From NCBI RefSeq assembly GCF_040081925.1, contig NZ_JBEBMF010000003.1, forward strand, positions 720,336 through 784,335: DNA of 64,000 nucleotides. The letters are read 5' to 3'. Source of the DNA: Mesorhizobium_K quangtriensis (lineage in GTDB: Bacteria > Pseudomonadota > Alphaproteobacteria > Rhizobiales > Rhizobiaceae). A program made the position numbers and the translations under genes. Positions 18,275-27,247 of the stretch are shown piece after piece (within the stretch, counting starts at the first letter, position 1; the number at the start of each line of letters is the position of its first letter). The notes beneath the pieces were generated by a model. It was not told where the DNA came from. It did not search any database and saw nothing but the letters and a program-made list of their open reading frames with translations.

Positions 18275-19006
18275 TTACCTGAACTTCAGGTTGGAGACCT
18301 TCTCGACCTCGGGATTGGCTAGTCCGACCTCCATCGGCCTGCCATCCTTGGTGACAACCTTGCGCTTGTATTCCGGCGCCACGAGCCCGGCCGAGACGAT
18401 CAGCTTGGCGCCGTCCTCAACCGACATGTCGAGCAAAACGATCTCCGAACGATAGACATACATCAGGAAGCCGGTTGTCGGGTTCGGCGCGCAGGGCATG
18501 AACACGGCGATCAGCGGGTCGCCTTCCTTGTCCAGCTTCGCATTGATCTCGGTCTCTTTCTCGTTGGCCACGAAGACCAGCGACCAGACTCCCTTGCGCG
18601 GGTATTCGACAAGCCCGACCTGCCGGAACATCTCGTTCTTGTTGGAGAGAACCGTCTCGAAGATCTGCTTCAGCGCCTTGTAGACGCCGCGCACCAGCGG
18701 CATGCGCCCGAGCAGCCGCTCACCGGACGAAACGATCGAGCGCCCGACGATGTTGGCAGCAAGGAAGCCGATCATGGTGATGACGAAGATCGCCACCAGC
18801 AGGCCGAACCCGGGGACGGCGAATGGCAGATAGGTGTCGGGGCTGTATGCCGTAGGGATGTAAGGCTTTACCCAGGAATCGATCCAACCGATGAAGGACC
18901 AGGCTATATACACAGTGATCGCCAGCGGCGCGGCGACGATCAGACCGGTCAGGAAGTAGTTCCTGAGGCGGGTCATGCCGGAGATGACGCCTGGAGATTC
19001 GGACAT
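18275..19006 (-). CDS. DUF502 family membrane protein
   Basis: A 243-residue protein with two predicted transmembrane helices near the N-terminus (YFLTGLIVAAPLAITVYIAW near residue 17 and VPGFGLLVAIFVITMIGFLA near 69) and a soluble C-terminal part. It matches the DUF502 family: LGRMPLVRGVYKALKQIFET near residue 100 and VFMPCAPNPTTGFLMYV near 168. The function is not established. It is convergent with recG, with three bases between the stops. ATG at 19006 is the only reasonable start. Confidence 0.87.
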   Translation of the reverse strand: MSESPGVISGMTRLRNYFLTGLIVAAPLAITVYIAWSFIGWIDSWVKPYIPTAYSPDTYLPFAVPGFGLLVAIFVITMIGFLAANIVGRSIVSSGERLLGRMPLVRGVYKALKQIFETVLSNKNEMFRQVGLVEYPRKGVWSLVFVANEKETEINAKLDKEGDPLIAVFMPCAPNPTTGFLMYVYRSEIVLLDMSVEDGAKLIVSAGLVAPEYKRKVVTKDGRPMEVGLANPEVEKVSNLKFR

Positions 19007-19091
19007 TGAGATTCGCCGCTACTGCATCGCAGGATAGTGAAGGGGCAAACGATTTGGAACAGCGAAATTGGTCTGGACAGGCCGCTGCAAT

Positions 19092-19712
19092 TCACCCGCC
19101 GATACGGGCCTCCTCGACATGCAGTCGAACGAGATCAACGCGTTGCTCTACCGATAGCGGCTTGTCGGGCAAACGCAAAATCGGCACGTCGACTTGGGTC
19201 TGCATCAAGCCTGCAGTTATCGCCTCACTTAGCATCTGCGCGGTGAAGCTCGAACTCCGCCTATTGCCCTGCTCGTTTGGACGTTGAGAAAACATTCGCG
19301 TCGGCGTCACCACGACTAGATCGAATGTCTTCGCTTTTTCTTTGAAATTATGAAGGAAACGATGGGTCAGCGCGTCCATGTTATTTCGATCGAGACCGAA
19401 ACGCACCAGCCACCAGTCAAGCAAATCCAACTCCCAGCGATCGGCAACAAAGCCCCCCGCCTTTTTGTAGAGACTTGTTCTGTCGGTGTCCCATTGCTTG
19501 AATTCTTCGATCAAATTGATCCGAAGCGCGGGAATGTCCCTCTGGCGATTCTGTATATGAGCGAGCGCTATCTGCCTCTCGGCCCGCGCGATGGGAAGCA
19601 TATTCTCTTCTATGACCGGCAGATCAAACTTTTCACCAAGCGCTTTGACTAGCGACGTTTTTCCTGTGCCCGGGAAGCCGGTCACGGCAATTCTCAAAGG
19701 CTTGTGAGCCAT
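19092..19712 (-). CDS. P-loop NTPase, NadR/AAA_28-like
   Basis: A 206-residue ATP-binding protein. The Walker A motif GFPGTGKTS is at about residues 11-19, and a VADRWELDLLDWW stretch near residue 95 resembles the lid and Asp-Arg region of NadR-like kinase domains. The C-terminal half has PTRMFSQRPNE near residue 140. No second domain is present. ATG at 19712 follows GGGGGAA; the GTG five codons upstream lies before that site and is disfavoured. The GC content is well below the neighbours: two 60-base stretches inside the gene are 43 and 53 percent by direct count. This suggests recent acquisition between DUF502 and glmS. The substrate is unknown. Confidence 0.75.
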   Translation of the reverse strand: MAHKPLRIAVTGFPGTGKTSLVKALGEKFDLPVIEENMLPIARAERQIALAHIQNRQRDIPALRINLIEEFKQWDTDRTSLYKKAGGFVADRWELDLLDWWLVRFGLDRNNMDALTHRFLHNFKEKAKTFDLVVVTPTRMFSQRPNEQGNRRSSSFTAQMLSEAITAGLMQTQVDVPILRLPDKPLSVEQRVDLVRLHVEEARIGG

Positions 19713-19819
19713 CTTGGATTCCCCCACAATTCCCCTGCAATGGCATAAAGCACAGGTGAATAACTGCGCAGTTTAAATGTAGATTGCGCTACAGAGAAAG
19801 CCCGTATGGGATCTAAAGG

Positions 19820-21643
19820 TCATTCGACCGTAACAGACTTGGCCAGATTTCGCGGCTGGTCGACGTCGGTGCCCATGAAGACAGCCGTCCAGTAGGCCAG
19901 CATCTGGATCGGCAGCGCGTAGACGATCGGGGCCACGAACTCCGGCACGTCGGGCAGGACGATCGTCTCTAGCGTGTTGACCGTCGCGCTGGCCGCGCCC
20001 TTCGTGTCGGTGATGAGGATGATCTTGCCGCCGCGGGCCGCCACCTCCTGCATGTTCGAAACCGTCTTCTCGAAAATGCGGTCATGCGGGGCGATGACGA
20101 TGACGGGCATATGCTCATCGATCAGCGCGATGGGGCCATGCTTCAGTTCACCTGCTGCATAACCTTCTGCATGTATGTAGCTGATTTCCTTCAGCTTAAG
20201 CGCGCCTTCCATAGCCAGAGGGTAGTTGGTGTCGCGGCCGAGATAGAGGACATGCTTGTAGTGCGAAAGCTCGCGCGCGACCTGCTCGATCTGGCTTTCC
20301 AGCTTCAGCACCTGGGTGGCGATGCGCGGCACTTCGGACAGGCTACGCACCATCGACTTTTCGTCTTCCGGCGTGATCGTCCCGCGCGCGGCGGCTGCCC
20401 GCAGCGCCAGCGAGGCAAGCACCGAGAGCTGGCAGGTGAATGCCTTGGTCGAGGCGACGCCGATTTCCGGGCCTGCAAGGGTTGGCAGCACAACGTCGGA
20501 TTCCCGCGCGATGGTGGATTCTCGCACGTTCACGATCGCGCCGATCGGCACGCCGGCCTGCCGGCAGTAGCGCAGCGAGGCCAGCGTGTCGGCCGTCTCG
20601 CCAGACTGCGAAACGAAGAAGGCGGCGCTGTTCTTGACGATCGGCATTTCGCGGTAACGGAACTCGGAGGCGATATCGATATCGACCGGCAACCGCGCAA
20701 AGCGCTCGAACCAGTATTTGCCGATAAGGCCAGCAAGATAGGCCGTGCCACAGGCCGACACCGCGATTCGGTCAAGGCTTGCGAAGTCGAAGGGCAGTTC
20801 AAGCGCTTTGGCCTCGCCCTTGGTGAAGTCCACGTAGTGGGCCAGCGTGTGGCCGATCACCTCCGGCTGCTCGTGGATTTCCTTCTGCATGAAGTGGCGG
20901 TAGTTGCCCTTGTCGACCAGGAAGCTGGTTCCGATCGACTGCTGACGCTTCCGCTCGACAGCCTTGCCCTCCATGTCGAAGATAAGGATTTCGTTGCGGC
21001 GGATGACCGCCCAGTCGCCATCTTCCAGATAGGTGATGGAGTTGGTGAAGGGGGCGAGCGCAATGGCGTCCGAACCCAGGAACATCTCACCGTCCCCGTG
21101 CCCGACGGCCAGCGGCGGGCCGTTGCGCGCGCCGACGATCAGATCCTCGTCGCCCCTGAACATGATAGCGAGTGCGAACGCGCCCTGCAGCCGTTTGAGC
21201 GCGTTGTAGGCGGCCTCGACGGGCTTCCTGCCGGCCGCCAATTCGCGAGCCACCAGATGGGCGACGACTTCCGTGTCGGTCTGCGAGGCGAACACGTAGC
21301 CATCGCGCTGCAGTTCGTCGCGCAATTCGGCGAAGTTCTCGATGATACCGTTATGGACGATGGCAACGCCGTTGGAGAAATGCGGGTGCGCGTTGGTCTC
21401 ATTGGGCACCCCATGAGTTGCCCAGCGCGTGTGGCCGATACCGATGTTGCCGTCGAGCGGCTCATCCCTCAGACGACGCTCGAGGTTGACCAGCTTGCCT
21501 TCGGCGCGGCGGCGGGAGAGCTCGCCCCGCTCGATGGTGGCGACGCCCGCCGAGTCATAGCCGCGATATTCCAGACGCTTGAGCGCGTCCACGATCAGCG
21601 GCGCGACAGGCGAATGGCCGACTATTCCAACGATTCCGCACAT
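19820..21643 (-). CDS. glmS: Glutamine-fructose-6-phosphate aminotransferase (isomerising)
   Basis: The 607-residue first enzyme of amino-sugar synthesis; it makes glucosamine-6-phosphate from fructose-6-phosphate and glutamine. The N-terminal glutaminase starts MCGIVGIVG, so Cys2 becomes the N-terminal nucleophile after removal of Met. GHTRWATHG lies near residue 72. Two SIS domains follow: FVSQSGETADTLASLRYC near residue 345 and LYLGRDTNYPLAMEGALKLKE near residue 465. The C-terminus ends DVDQPRNLAKSVTVE, the family signature. glmU lies upstream in the same direction, 226 bases away, so the pathway to UDP-GlcNAc is clustered. No glmS ribozyme is expected or seen in the gap. Confidence 0.98.
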   Translation of the reverse strand: MCGIVGIVGHSPVAPLIVDALKRLEYRGYDSAGVATIERGELSRRRAEGKLVNLERRLRDEPLDGNIGIGHTRWATHGVPNETNAHPHFSNGVAIVHNGIIENFAELRDELQRDGYVFASQTDTEVVAHLVARELAAGRKPVEAAYNALKRLQGAFALAIMFRGDEDLIVGARNGPPLAVGHGDGEMFLGSDAIALAPFTNSITYLEDGDWAVIRRNEILIFDMEGKAVERKRQQSIGTSFLVDKGNYRHFMQKEIHEQPEVIGHTLAHYVDFTKGEAKALELPFDFASLDRIAVSACGTAYLAGLIGKYWFERFARLPVDIDIASEFRYREMPIVKNSAAFFVSQSGETADTLASLRYCRQAGVPIGAIVNVRESTIARESDVVLPTLAGPEIGVASTKAFTCQLSVLASLALRAAAARGTITPEDEKSMVRSLSEVPRIATQVLKLESQIEQVARELSHYKHVLYLGRDTNYPLAMEGALKLKEISYIHAEGYAAGELKHGPIALIDEHMPVIVIAPHDRIFEKTVSNMQEVAARGGKIILITDTKGAASATVNTLETIVLPDVPEFVAPIVYALPIQMLAYWTAVFMGTDVDQPRNLAKSVTVE

Positions 21644-21869
21644 GCTGACTGCCCCGATTCCGGCCCGTGATCTTCCGCAGGGTCTTAGCGGAGAGCGCGG
21701 ACGTTGCGGAATTCAAATTGCGTTTCGTTCCATTTCAGGACGATTCATGCCACGGTCGCGGACAACTCGCATCAGCAAGCTTACCGGCTGGTTAAGATGT
21801 CTGGTTAAAGGCGAGACATCCGGCCGAGGCACCATTTCGATTCATGATTGGCCCGCAAATGCGGAAGTG

Positions 21870-23243
21870 TCAGGTTTCCGAAACGGATTTCTTCTTGGCC
21901 GCGGCTGCGGCCGCGAAACGCTCGCGAAGCTCCCTGCCCTTGCCCGGTATCGTCTTCTGCCGCGCGCGCCCGAACGCCAGCGCCTCGCCTTCGACGTTCT
22001 CGGTGATGACGCTGCCCGAGGCGATATAGGCGCCGTCGCCGAGCGTCACCGGCGCGACCAGCGAGGAATTGGAGCCGACGAAAGCCCCAGCGCCGATGTC
22101 GGTGAAGTGCTTGCCGAAGCCGTCATAGTTGCACGTGATCGTGCCCGCGCCGATGTTTGCACCTGCGCCGACGCGCGCGTCGCCGATGTAGGTCAGGTGG
22201 TTGACCTTGGCGCCCTTCTGGATGGCCGCGTTCTTCACCTCGCAGAAATTGCCGACCTTGGCCTTCTCGTGCAGGTCCGCGCCGGGCCGCAGGCGCGCGT
22301 AGGGGCCGACCTGCGAACCGGTCGCGATGGTCGCGCCCTCGATATGGCTAAAGGCGTGGATGGTCACGCCGGACGAGACCCTTACGGCCGGGCCGAACCA
22401 GACGTTCGGCTCGACCAGCGAGTCCTGCCCGATCTCGGTGTCATGCGAGAAATAGATGGTTTCGGGGGCGATCAGCGTCACGCCCGAGAGCATGACCTGA
22501 TGGCGGCGGCGGCGCTGCCAGATCGCCTCGGCCTCGGCCAGTTCGGCGCGGTTGTTGATGCCGAGTACGCTTTCGGCGCTGGCCTCCGTCGCGACCACGT
22601 CGAGACCGTCGCCGGTAGCGATCTCGACGATGTCGGTCAGGTAGTATTCGCCCTTGGCATTATTGTTGCCGACGCGCTCGAGCAGCGACAGGGCATGCCT
22701 ACCGGAGATCGCCATCAAGCCCCCGTTGCAGAAGCCGATCTTCTTCTCGGCCTCCGACGCATCCTTGTCCTCGCGGATCGCGACCAGCCTGCCGTTCTCC
22801 TCGATGAGGCGACCATAGCCGGCAGGGTTCTGCGGGCGGAATCCGACGACCACGACCGCCGCGCCTTCCGCCAGCTTTTTGCGCGCGGCGAGGAGCGGCG
22901 CGGCCTCGATCAGCGGCGTGTCGCCGAACATGACGAGCACGTCGTCATAGCCGGGTTCGATCGCCTGCCGCGCGGCGAGAACGGCATGCGCCGTTCCAAG
23001 TCGCTGTTCCTGAACGAAAATTTCCGGCGCGGGATCGAACCCGCCAGCCGCCTTGCGCACTTCGTCGGCGCCGTGGCCGATCACAATCGCGATATCGCCG
23101 CCGCCGGCATTCCTCGCTGCCGCAGCCACATGCGCCACCATCGGCAACCCCGCGATCTCGTGCAGCACCTTGGGCTTGGCGCTTTTCATACGCGTGCCCT
23201 CGCCTGCGGCGAGGATGATGGAGAGGCAGCTTCTGTCGGTCAT
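21870..23243 (-). CDS. glmU: Bifunctional UDP-N-acetylglucosamine pyrophosphorylase / glucosamine-1-phosphate N-acetyltransferase
   Basis: A 457-residue enzyme for the last two steps to UDP-GlcNAc. The N-terminal uridylyltransferase has ILAAGEGTRMKSAKPKVLH near residue 10. The C-terminal left-handed beta-helix acetyltransferase shows repeated hexapeptides, including NFCEVKNAAIQKGAK near residue 345 and AGTITCNYDGFGKH near residue 370, which are the CoA- and sugar-binding parts. The length matches GlmU (about 450). It precedes glmS on the same strand. The start is the ATG at 23243. Function is certain from the two-domain pattern. Confidence 0.98.
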   Translation of the reverse strand: MTDRSCLSIILAAGEGTRMKSAKPKVLHEIAGLPMVAHVAAAARNAGGGDIAIVIGHGADEVRKAAGGFDPAPEIFVQEQRLGTAHAVLAARQAIEPGYDDVLVMFGDTPLIEAAPLLAARKKLAEGAAVVVVGFRPQNPAGYGRLIEENGRLVAIREDKDASEAEKKIGFCNGGLMAISGRHALSLLERVGNNNAKGEYYLTDIVEIATGDGLDVVATEASAESVLGINNRAELAEAEAIWQRRRRHQVMLSGVTLIAPETIYFSHDTEIGQDSLVEPNVWFGPAVRVSSGVTIHAFSHIEGATIATGSQVGPYARLRPGADLHEKAKVGNFCEVKNAAIQKGAKVNHLTYIGDARVGAGANIGAGTITCNYDGFGKHFTDIGAGAFVGSNSSLVAPVTLGDGAYIASGSVITENVEGEALAFGRARQKTIPGKGRELRERFAAAAAAKKKSVSET

Positions 23244-23331
23244 GGGACGAGCACCGTGCGGCGTGAATCGAGGTTGGCGGCTTATAGCCTAGCTGCGCCA
23301 TCCTGCGCCAATGCGGTTAAATTCCGGTGGC

Positions 23332-24048
23332 TTAGTCCTGCTTGATGGCGCTGCCTTCAAGCCTGGCCAGATGTTCGCGCAGCGTCTTTGCCCATGCCAA
23401 GTAGCCAGCGCCGTTCAGGTGGATGCCGTCGATCGTCATGTCGCTGCGCAGCGAACCATCCTCCGTACGCAACGCGGCAAGGTCGAGATAGGTGCAGTTG
23501 TCGCGGCAGAACGCCTGCATCGCGACGTTCATCTCGGCGAAGGGGCCGTTTGCCCTGGTATCGGCCGGTGCGGTGACAGGAACCGTCGATTGCAGCACGA
23601 CGGTCTTGGCGCGTGACATCAGTTGGCCGACGATCGCCTGGTAACGCGCAATGATGTCGGAAGGTTGAGAGCGCAGCGCCAGGACGTCGTTCACGCCAAT
23701 CGTCAGGATGACGGTGGACTGGCTGAGGTCCCCAAGTGCATCGAGGCGCCGTGCGAGGCCGATGGTGTGGTCGTTTCCGATTCCGCGGTTGGCGACGCGG
23801 TATTCCGGGAAATGCTCCGCCCATTCGCCGAATTCGGTCAGGCTGTCGCCCACGAATACAAGGTCGCCGACGGCCGGGAATTGCCGGAAATAGTCGAGCC
23901 GGCTTTGATAAAGCGCGGTCGTGGTGCGATCGGTCTTGCCCGTCATCCAATCTGGCAGCGGAAAGACCCTGGCGTAGCCCGCTAGATATAGTCCGACGGC
24001 TGCGACCGCAGCGAGAAACGCCACGAGTACCTTACCGCGACCCGTCAT
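23332..24048 (-). CDS. SGNH/GDSL hydrolase
   Basis: A 238-residue lipase/esterase-type hydrolase with one N-terminal hydrophobic segment (VLVAFLAAVAAVGLYLAGYA), probably a signal anchor placing it in the periplasm. The catalytic blocks are LVFVGDSLTEFG (block I, GDS serine near residue 69), NRGIGNDHTIG (block II), TIGVNDVLAL (block III) and DGIHLNGAGY (block V, Asp and His). This is a full SGNH set. The ATG overlaps the stop of the CcdA-like gene by ATGA (24045-24048), so the two are translationally coupled. The substrate is unknown. Confidence 0.86.
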   Translation of the reverse strand: MTGRGKVLVAFLAAVAAVGLYLAGYARVFPLPDWMTGKTDRTTTALYQSRLDYFRQFPAVGDLVFVGDSLTEFGEWAEHFPEYRVANRGIGNDHTIGLARRLDALGDLSQSTVILTIGVNDVLALRSQPSDIIARYQAIVGQLMSRAKTVVLQSTVPVTAPADTRANGPFAEMNVAMQAFCRDNCTYLDLAALRTEDGSLRSDMTIDGIHLNGAGYLAWAKTLREHLARLEGSAIKQD

Positions 24049-24791
24049 CCCAAAGTCGCCAGGCCGGGGAACGTTTCAAGCAACCAGTAGGCGCTGGTCT
24101 GGATGCCTCCGGTCAGGAACAGCACCCCGGCGATCACCAGAAGCGCGCCGATGACCTTTTCGACCCGGCCGAGATGCACCCTGAAACGCTGCAGGAAGCG
24201 CATGAAGGCGCCGGAGAAAAGCGCGGCGATCATGAACGGTATGCCGAGCCCCAGCGAATAGGCAAACAACAACAAGGCGCCTTCGATGACCGTCTCGCGG
24301 CCGCCAGCCAGCGTGAGTATCGGCCCCAGCACTGGACCGATGCAGGGCGTCCAGCCGAAGGCAAAGGCGAGACCCATCAGATACGCGCCGATCGCCGTCG
24401 CCGGCTTGGCGTCGGACTGGAAACGCGCCTCGCGCGAAAGAAACGGGATGCGGATCACCCCGAGGAAGTTCAATCCCATGATGATGATGAGCACGCCGGC
24501 GGCCATGGCCAGCGGCTCCTGCCAGACACGCAAGAGCCGGCCGATCGTGGACGCGCCCGCTCCGAGCGCGACGAAAACCGTCGAGAAACCGAGCACGAAG
24601 GCGAATGAAGAATGCAGGAGCGCCGTCCGCGCGCCGGTTTTCGCAGCCGCAGCCCCCTCGGCGCGGAAATCGTCGACCGACACGCCGGCCATGTAGCAGA
24701 GATAGGGCGGCACAAGCGGCAGGACGCAGGGCGACAGGAACGAGAGGGCCCCCGCCCCCATCGCGGTCAGATAGCCGACATCCAACGCCAT
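24045..24791 (-). CDS. ccdA: CcdA-type cytochrome c biogenesis/thiol-disulfide exporter
   Basis: A 248-residue inner-membrane protein with about six transmembrane segments, which moves reducing equivalents across the membrane for cytochrome c maturation and related thiol reduction. The conserved redox cysteines lie in SFLSPCVLPLVPPYLCYMAG near residue 20 and FGWTPCIGPVLGPIL near residue 145, the two CcdA signature loops. ATG at 24791 has GGAG ten bases upstream. The alternative ATG at 24824 lacks a ribosome site. The stop overlaps the SGNH gene start by ATGA. Confidence 0.88.
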   Translation of the reverse strand: MALDVGYLTAMGAGALSFLSPCVLPLVPPYLCYMAGVSVDDFRAEGAAAAKTGARTALLHSSFAFVLGFSTVFVALGAGASTIGRLLRVWQEPLAMAAGVLIIIMGLNFLGVIRIPFLSREARFQSDAKPATAIGAYLMGLAFAFGWTPCIGPVLGPILTLAGGRETVIEGALLLFAYSLGLGIPFMIAALFSGAFMRFLQRFRVHLGRVEKVIGALLVIAGVLFLTGGIQTSAYWLLETFPGLATLG

Positions 24792-24903
24792 AAAGCCTGC
24801 TCCAGAGTTTCCGGCGGCAAGCATATAGACGCGGCGGCCGAGCCGCTCCAGTCACGACTGCGTGGCATGTCGTCGCCTGGTGACCCGGCGAACCGGGGCC
24901 GCC

Positions 24904-26142
24904 TCAGGCGTCGAATTTCTGCAGATCGACGCCCTGCTGGTTCTTCAGGACGATGTCATCGGCCGAGATGTCTTCCAGGGCCACGCGCGCAGCCTGGTCG
25001 ATGTTGTGAATGATCGCCTCGATCTCGTCGTCCGTGTGCGAGGGGCTGGTCGCGACCATGACCGTGCGGTTGAGGATGTCGAGCGAGCCCTTGCACATCC
25101 CTTCCTTGTATTCCGTGCGCAGACCCTTGTTGGCGGGAATCTTGTAAGGATTGATCGCCGGGTGGTGCGACCCCTCGTGCATCAGCACCTGATCCCACTG
25201 AGTGAAGGTGTGGCGGCCGGTCTTGCCCGCGATCACCGCCGGCATCGTACCGATGAAAGTCTTGGCGGCAGCTTCGCTTGGCAAGGTGAACATGACCTGC
25301 GTCGAACAATCATGGTCAGCGCTGTTCATCGGCGTCGCCTTGAGGCCGAGATTGCCGAGATGCTTGGTGCCGGCAAGAATACGCTTCTTCTCGGCCCGCA
25401 TCGTGCGGATCATGCCGTCAAGCCGGTCGAGTTGGACGTTCAGCATCGCGCCCAGCAGTTCCGAGGCGCGCGCGCCGACGCCGGCGAAGGGCTTGGTGTC
25501 CTCGCTGCGGCCCTGCCAGTAGAAATGGCAGGGATCGATGTAGCAGCGGGCGCGCTCTGCGACCTTCGGATCGCTGGTGGCGAACCCGCCGCCCTCGCCG
25601 CCGCTCATGTTCTTGAAGAAATTGAAGCTGAAGGCGCCAGCGTGACCGATCGAGCCGAGTTTGCGGCCTTCATAGGAGCCGCCGATCCCCTGGCAGACAT
25701 CCTCGAGCACCAGCAGGCCTTTGCTCTCGGCGATGTCCATGATGGCGTTCATGTTGCAGGCCGCCCCCCACATATGGACCGGGATGATCGCCCTGGTGTG
25801 CGGGCCGATGGCGTCGCGGATGGCGTCCGGGCTGATGGTGATCGACTCGTCGATGTCCACGATCACGGGGATGGCTCCGACTGCCAGCACGGCGGTGGCG
25901 GTGGCCATGTAGGTATGCGCCGGTACCAGCACCTCGTCGCCCGGCCCGATGCCGAGGCCGACAAGCCCGGCGGCCAACCCTTGCGTGCCGCTCGCGCCCA
26001 GACCGAACTCGCTGACGCCAAGGTGTTTTGCGTACCGCTTTTCAAAGCGGTCGCATTCGCTCTCGTCGCGATAGCGGAACATTTTGCCTGAGCGGATGAC
26101 CTTCGCGATCGCGTCGATCTCTTCTTCGCCTGCCAGGTACAT
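24904..26142 (-). CDS. DegT/DnrJ/EryC1 family PLP-dependent aminotransferase
   Basis: A 412-residue sugar (or cyclitol) aminotransferase. The PLP lysine is in SFNFFKNMSGGEGG near residue 194, and the cofactor acid and glutamine are in VLEDVCQGIGG near residue 163. The N-terminal pattern GLGASGTQGLAAGL near residue 56 and EVLVPAHTYMATATAV fit the family. ATG at 26142 follows GGAGG; the open frame to 26295 has no support. The family normally aminates keto sugars made by a partner oxidoreductase, though the reverse reaction is possible in catabolism. It is separated from the YdjC-like gene by 212 bases with no gene, but lies in the same direction downstream of the sugar ABC genes, so a common role is likely. 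Confidence 0.88.
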   Translation of the reverse strand: MYLAGEEEIDAIAKVIRSGKMFRYRDESECDRFEKRYAKHLGVSEFGLGASGTQGLAAGLVGLGIGPGDEVLVPAHTYMATATAVLAVGAIPVIVDIDESITISPDAIRDAIGPHTRAIIPVHMWGAACNMNAIMDIAESKGLLVLEDVCQGIGGSYEGRKLGSIGHAGAFSFNFFKNMSGGEGGGFATSDPKVAERARCYIDPCHFYWQGRSEDTKPFAGVGARASELLGAMLNVQLDRLDGMIRTMRAEKKRILAGTKHLGNLGLKATPMNSADHDCSTQVMFTLPSEAAAKTFIGTMPAVIAGKTGRHTFTQWDQVLMHEGSHHPAINPYKIPANKGLRTEYKEGMCKGSLDILNRTVMVATSPSHTDDEIEAIIHNIDQAARVALEDISADDIVLKNQQGVDLQKFDA

Positions 26143-26354
26143 CGTCGCCTCCGGTGAACTTCTAGAATGCTGAATGGTTTTGTTTGATGCACGGGCAAGC
26201 CAGGGTTTGAAAGAACCAATCAGGCGCGTTCCGACGAATCCATTGGGCTCTTCGCTGGCGCTGCCGCAGGTCTTCCAAGGACGTAGCGCTCCCAACCCGC
26301 AGACAGCCGTGCTGACCGCTGCCGGCGAAGTTCCAAACCGACTTTCGCCAGTCG
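26143..26354. other. Gap between the DegT and YdjC-like genes
   Basis: These 212 bases hold no supported gene, terminator or promoter motif. The GGAGG ribosome site of the DegT gene is at its left end. The gap is long for an operon, so DegT might have its own promoter. Confidence 0.4.
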
Positions 26355-27227
26355 TTACGCCCTGTATACGTTGGCCCTCAGGTCGTCGCGAAGCGTGCGC
26401 ATGCCGATCACCTCGACATCGAACTCCGCGATCCAGTCCTTGATGACGGACGACATTGCGAACAGTTCGTATTCCTCCGTTCGCAGGTGGGCGTCCGGCG
26501 GATTGATGGTCTCGAAATCGCCCACAGTGTTGAAGTGAAGCGACAGGAAGGTCAGCCCGTCTGGGATGGCCTTGAACATCTCGTAATACGCCGTCTTGGC
26601 GTCCGTCTTGCGCGCCCAGGGCGTCTCAAGCACGATGTCGAAGACCGGCTCGCCGATGGCCTTGGCCTTGACGATTTCCGCATCGTAGCGGCCAACGTCG
26701 AGTTGTCCCGCGTAGCTGGCGGGATTGTATTTCGACAGGTCCTTCACCAGCAGCACTGGTTGACGGTATTCGGCCCCCAGCTTGCGCAGGATGGCGGTGA
26801 ACTCTGGCATCTGGGCCGTTCCCATGTGGCAATCGAAGTGGGTGATGTCGATGCCGGCGGCAACCGCTACGTCGATCTGCGCGCGCAGTTCGGCTTCAAC
26901 GGCTTCAGGGTGCGCCTTGCGCGCCTGCGGAACAGTCGGCCAGAAATATCCGTAGTCGTCGGTCAGTCCGGCTGATTTCGGCGGGCTGGTCAGCGGACGC
27001 CAGCGATAGGGCTTCTGCTCGCTGGTCAGCGTCAGGTGCACGCCGACGTCGAGCGATGCGTCCTTTGTCGCTAATTCGGCCGCTTCGGGGAACCACGGGC
27101 ATGGAACCATGACGGAACCGGAACTGCAGGTGCCGAGCTTCGACAGTTCGACGAACGCCATGTTCGCGCCGTGGCTCATCCCGACATCGTCTTCGTGAAT
27201 GACGACGCGTTTTTTCGATTTGCTCAA
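26355..27227 (-). CDS. YdjC/ChbG-family carbohydrate deacetylase
   Basis: A 290-residue protein. Metal-binding motifs of the YdjC/ChbG fold are visible: HEDDVGMSHGANMA near residue 11 (catalytic Asp-Asp), GVHLTLTSE near residue 62, and THFDCHMGTAQMPEF near residue 129. Members remove the N-acetyl group from chitooligosaccharides or other N-acetyl sugars, often before further breakdown, and act in the cytosol. It starts 20 bases after the ABC ATPase stop (27248), so it belongs to that operon, with the DegT aminotransferase downstream. This points to an N-acetylated amino sugar or aminocyclitol as substrate, which is inference. The start ATG at 27227 is supported by the family N-terminus. Confidence 0.84.
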   Translation of the reverse strand: MSKSKKRVVIHEDDVGMSHGANMAFVELSKLGTCSSGSVMVPCPWFPEAAELATKDASLDVGVHLTLTSEQKPYRWRPLTSPPKSAGLTDDYGYFWPTVPQARKAHPEAVEAELRAQIDVAVAAGIDITHFDCHMGTAQMPEFTAILRKLGAEYRQPVLLVKDLSKYNPASYAGQLDVGRYDAEIVKAKAIGEPVFDIVLETPWARKTDAKTAYYEMFKAIPDGLTFLSLHFNTVGDFETINPPDAHLRTEEYELFAMSSVIKDWIAEFDVEVIGMRTLRDDLRANVYRA

Positions 27228-27247
27228 AGTTATCTCCCTAATTGCTG

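Noticed and set aside
20084..21670. 528-codon plus-strand open frame
   Set aside because: Antisense to glmS; its translation shows no domain.
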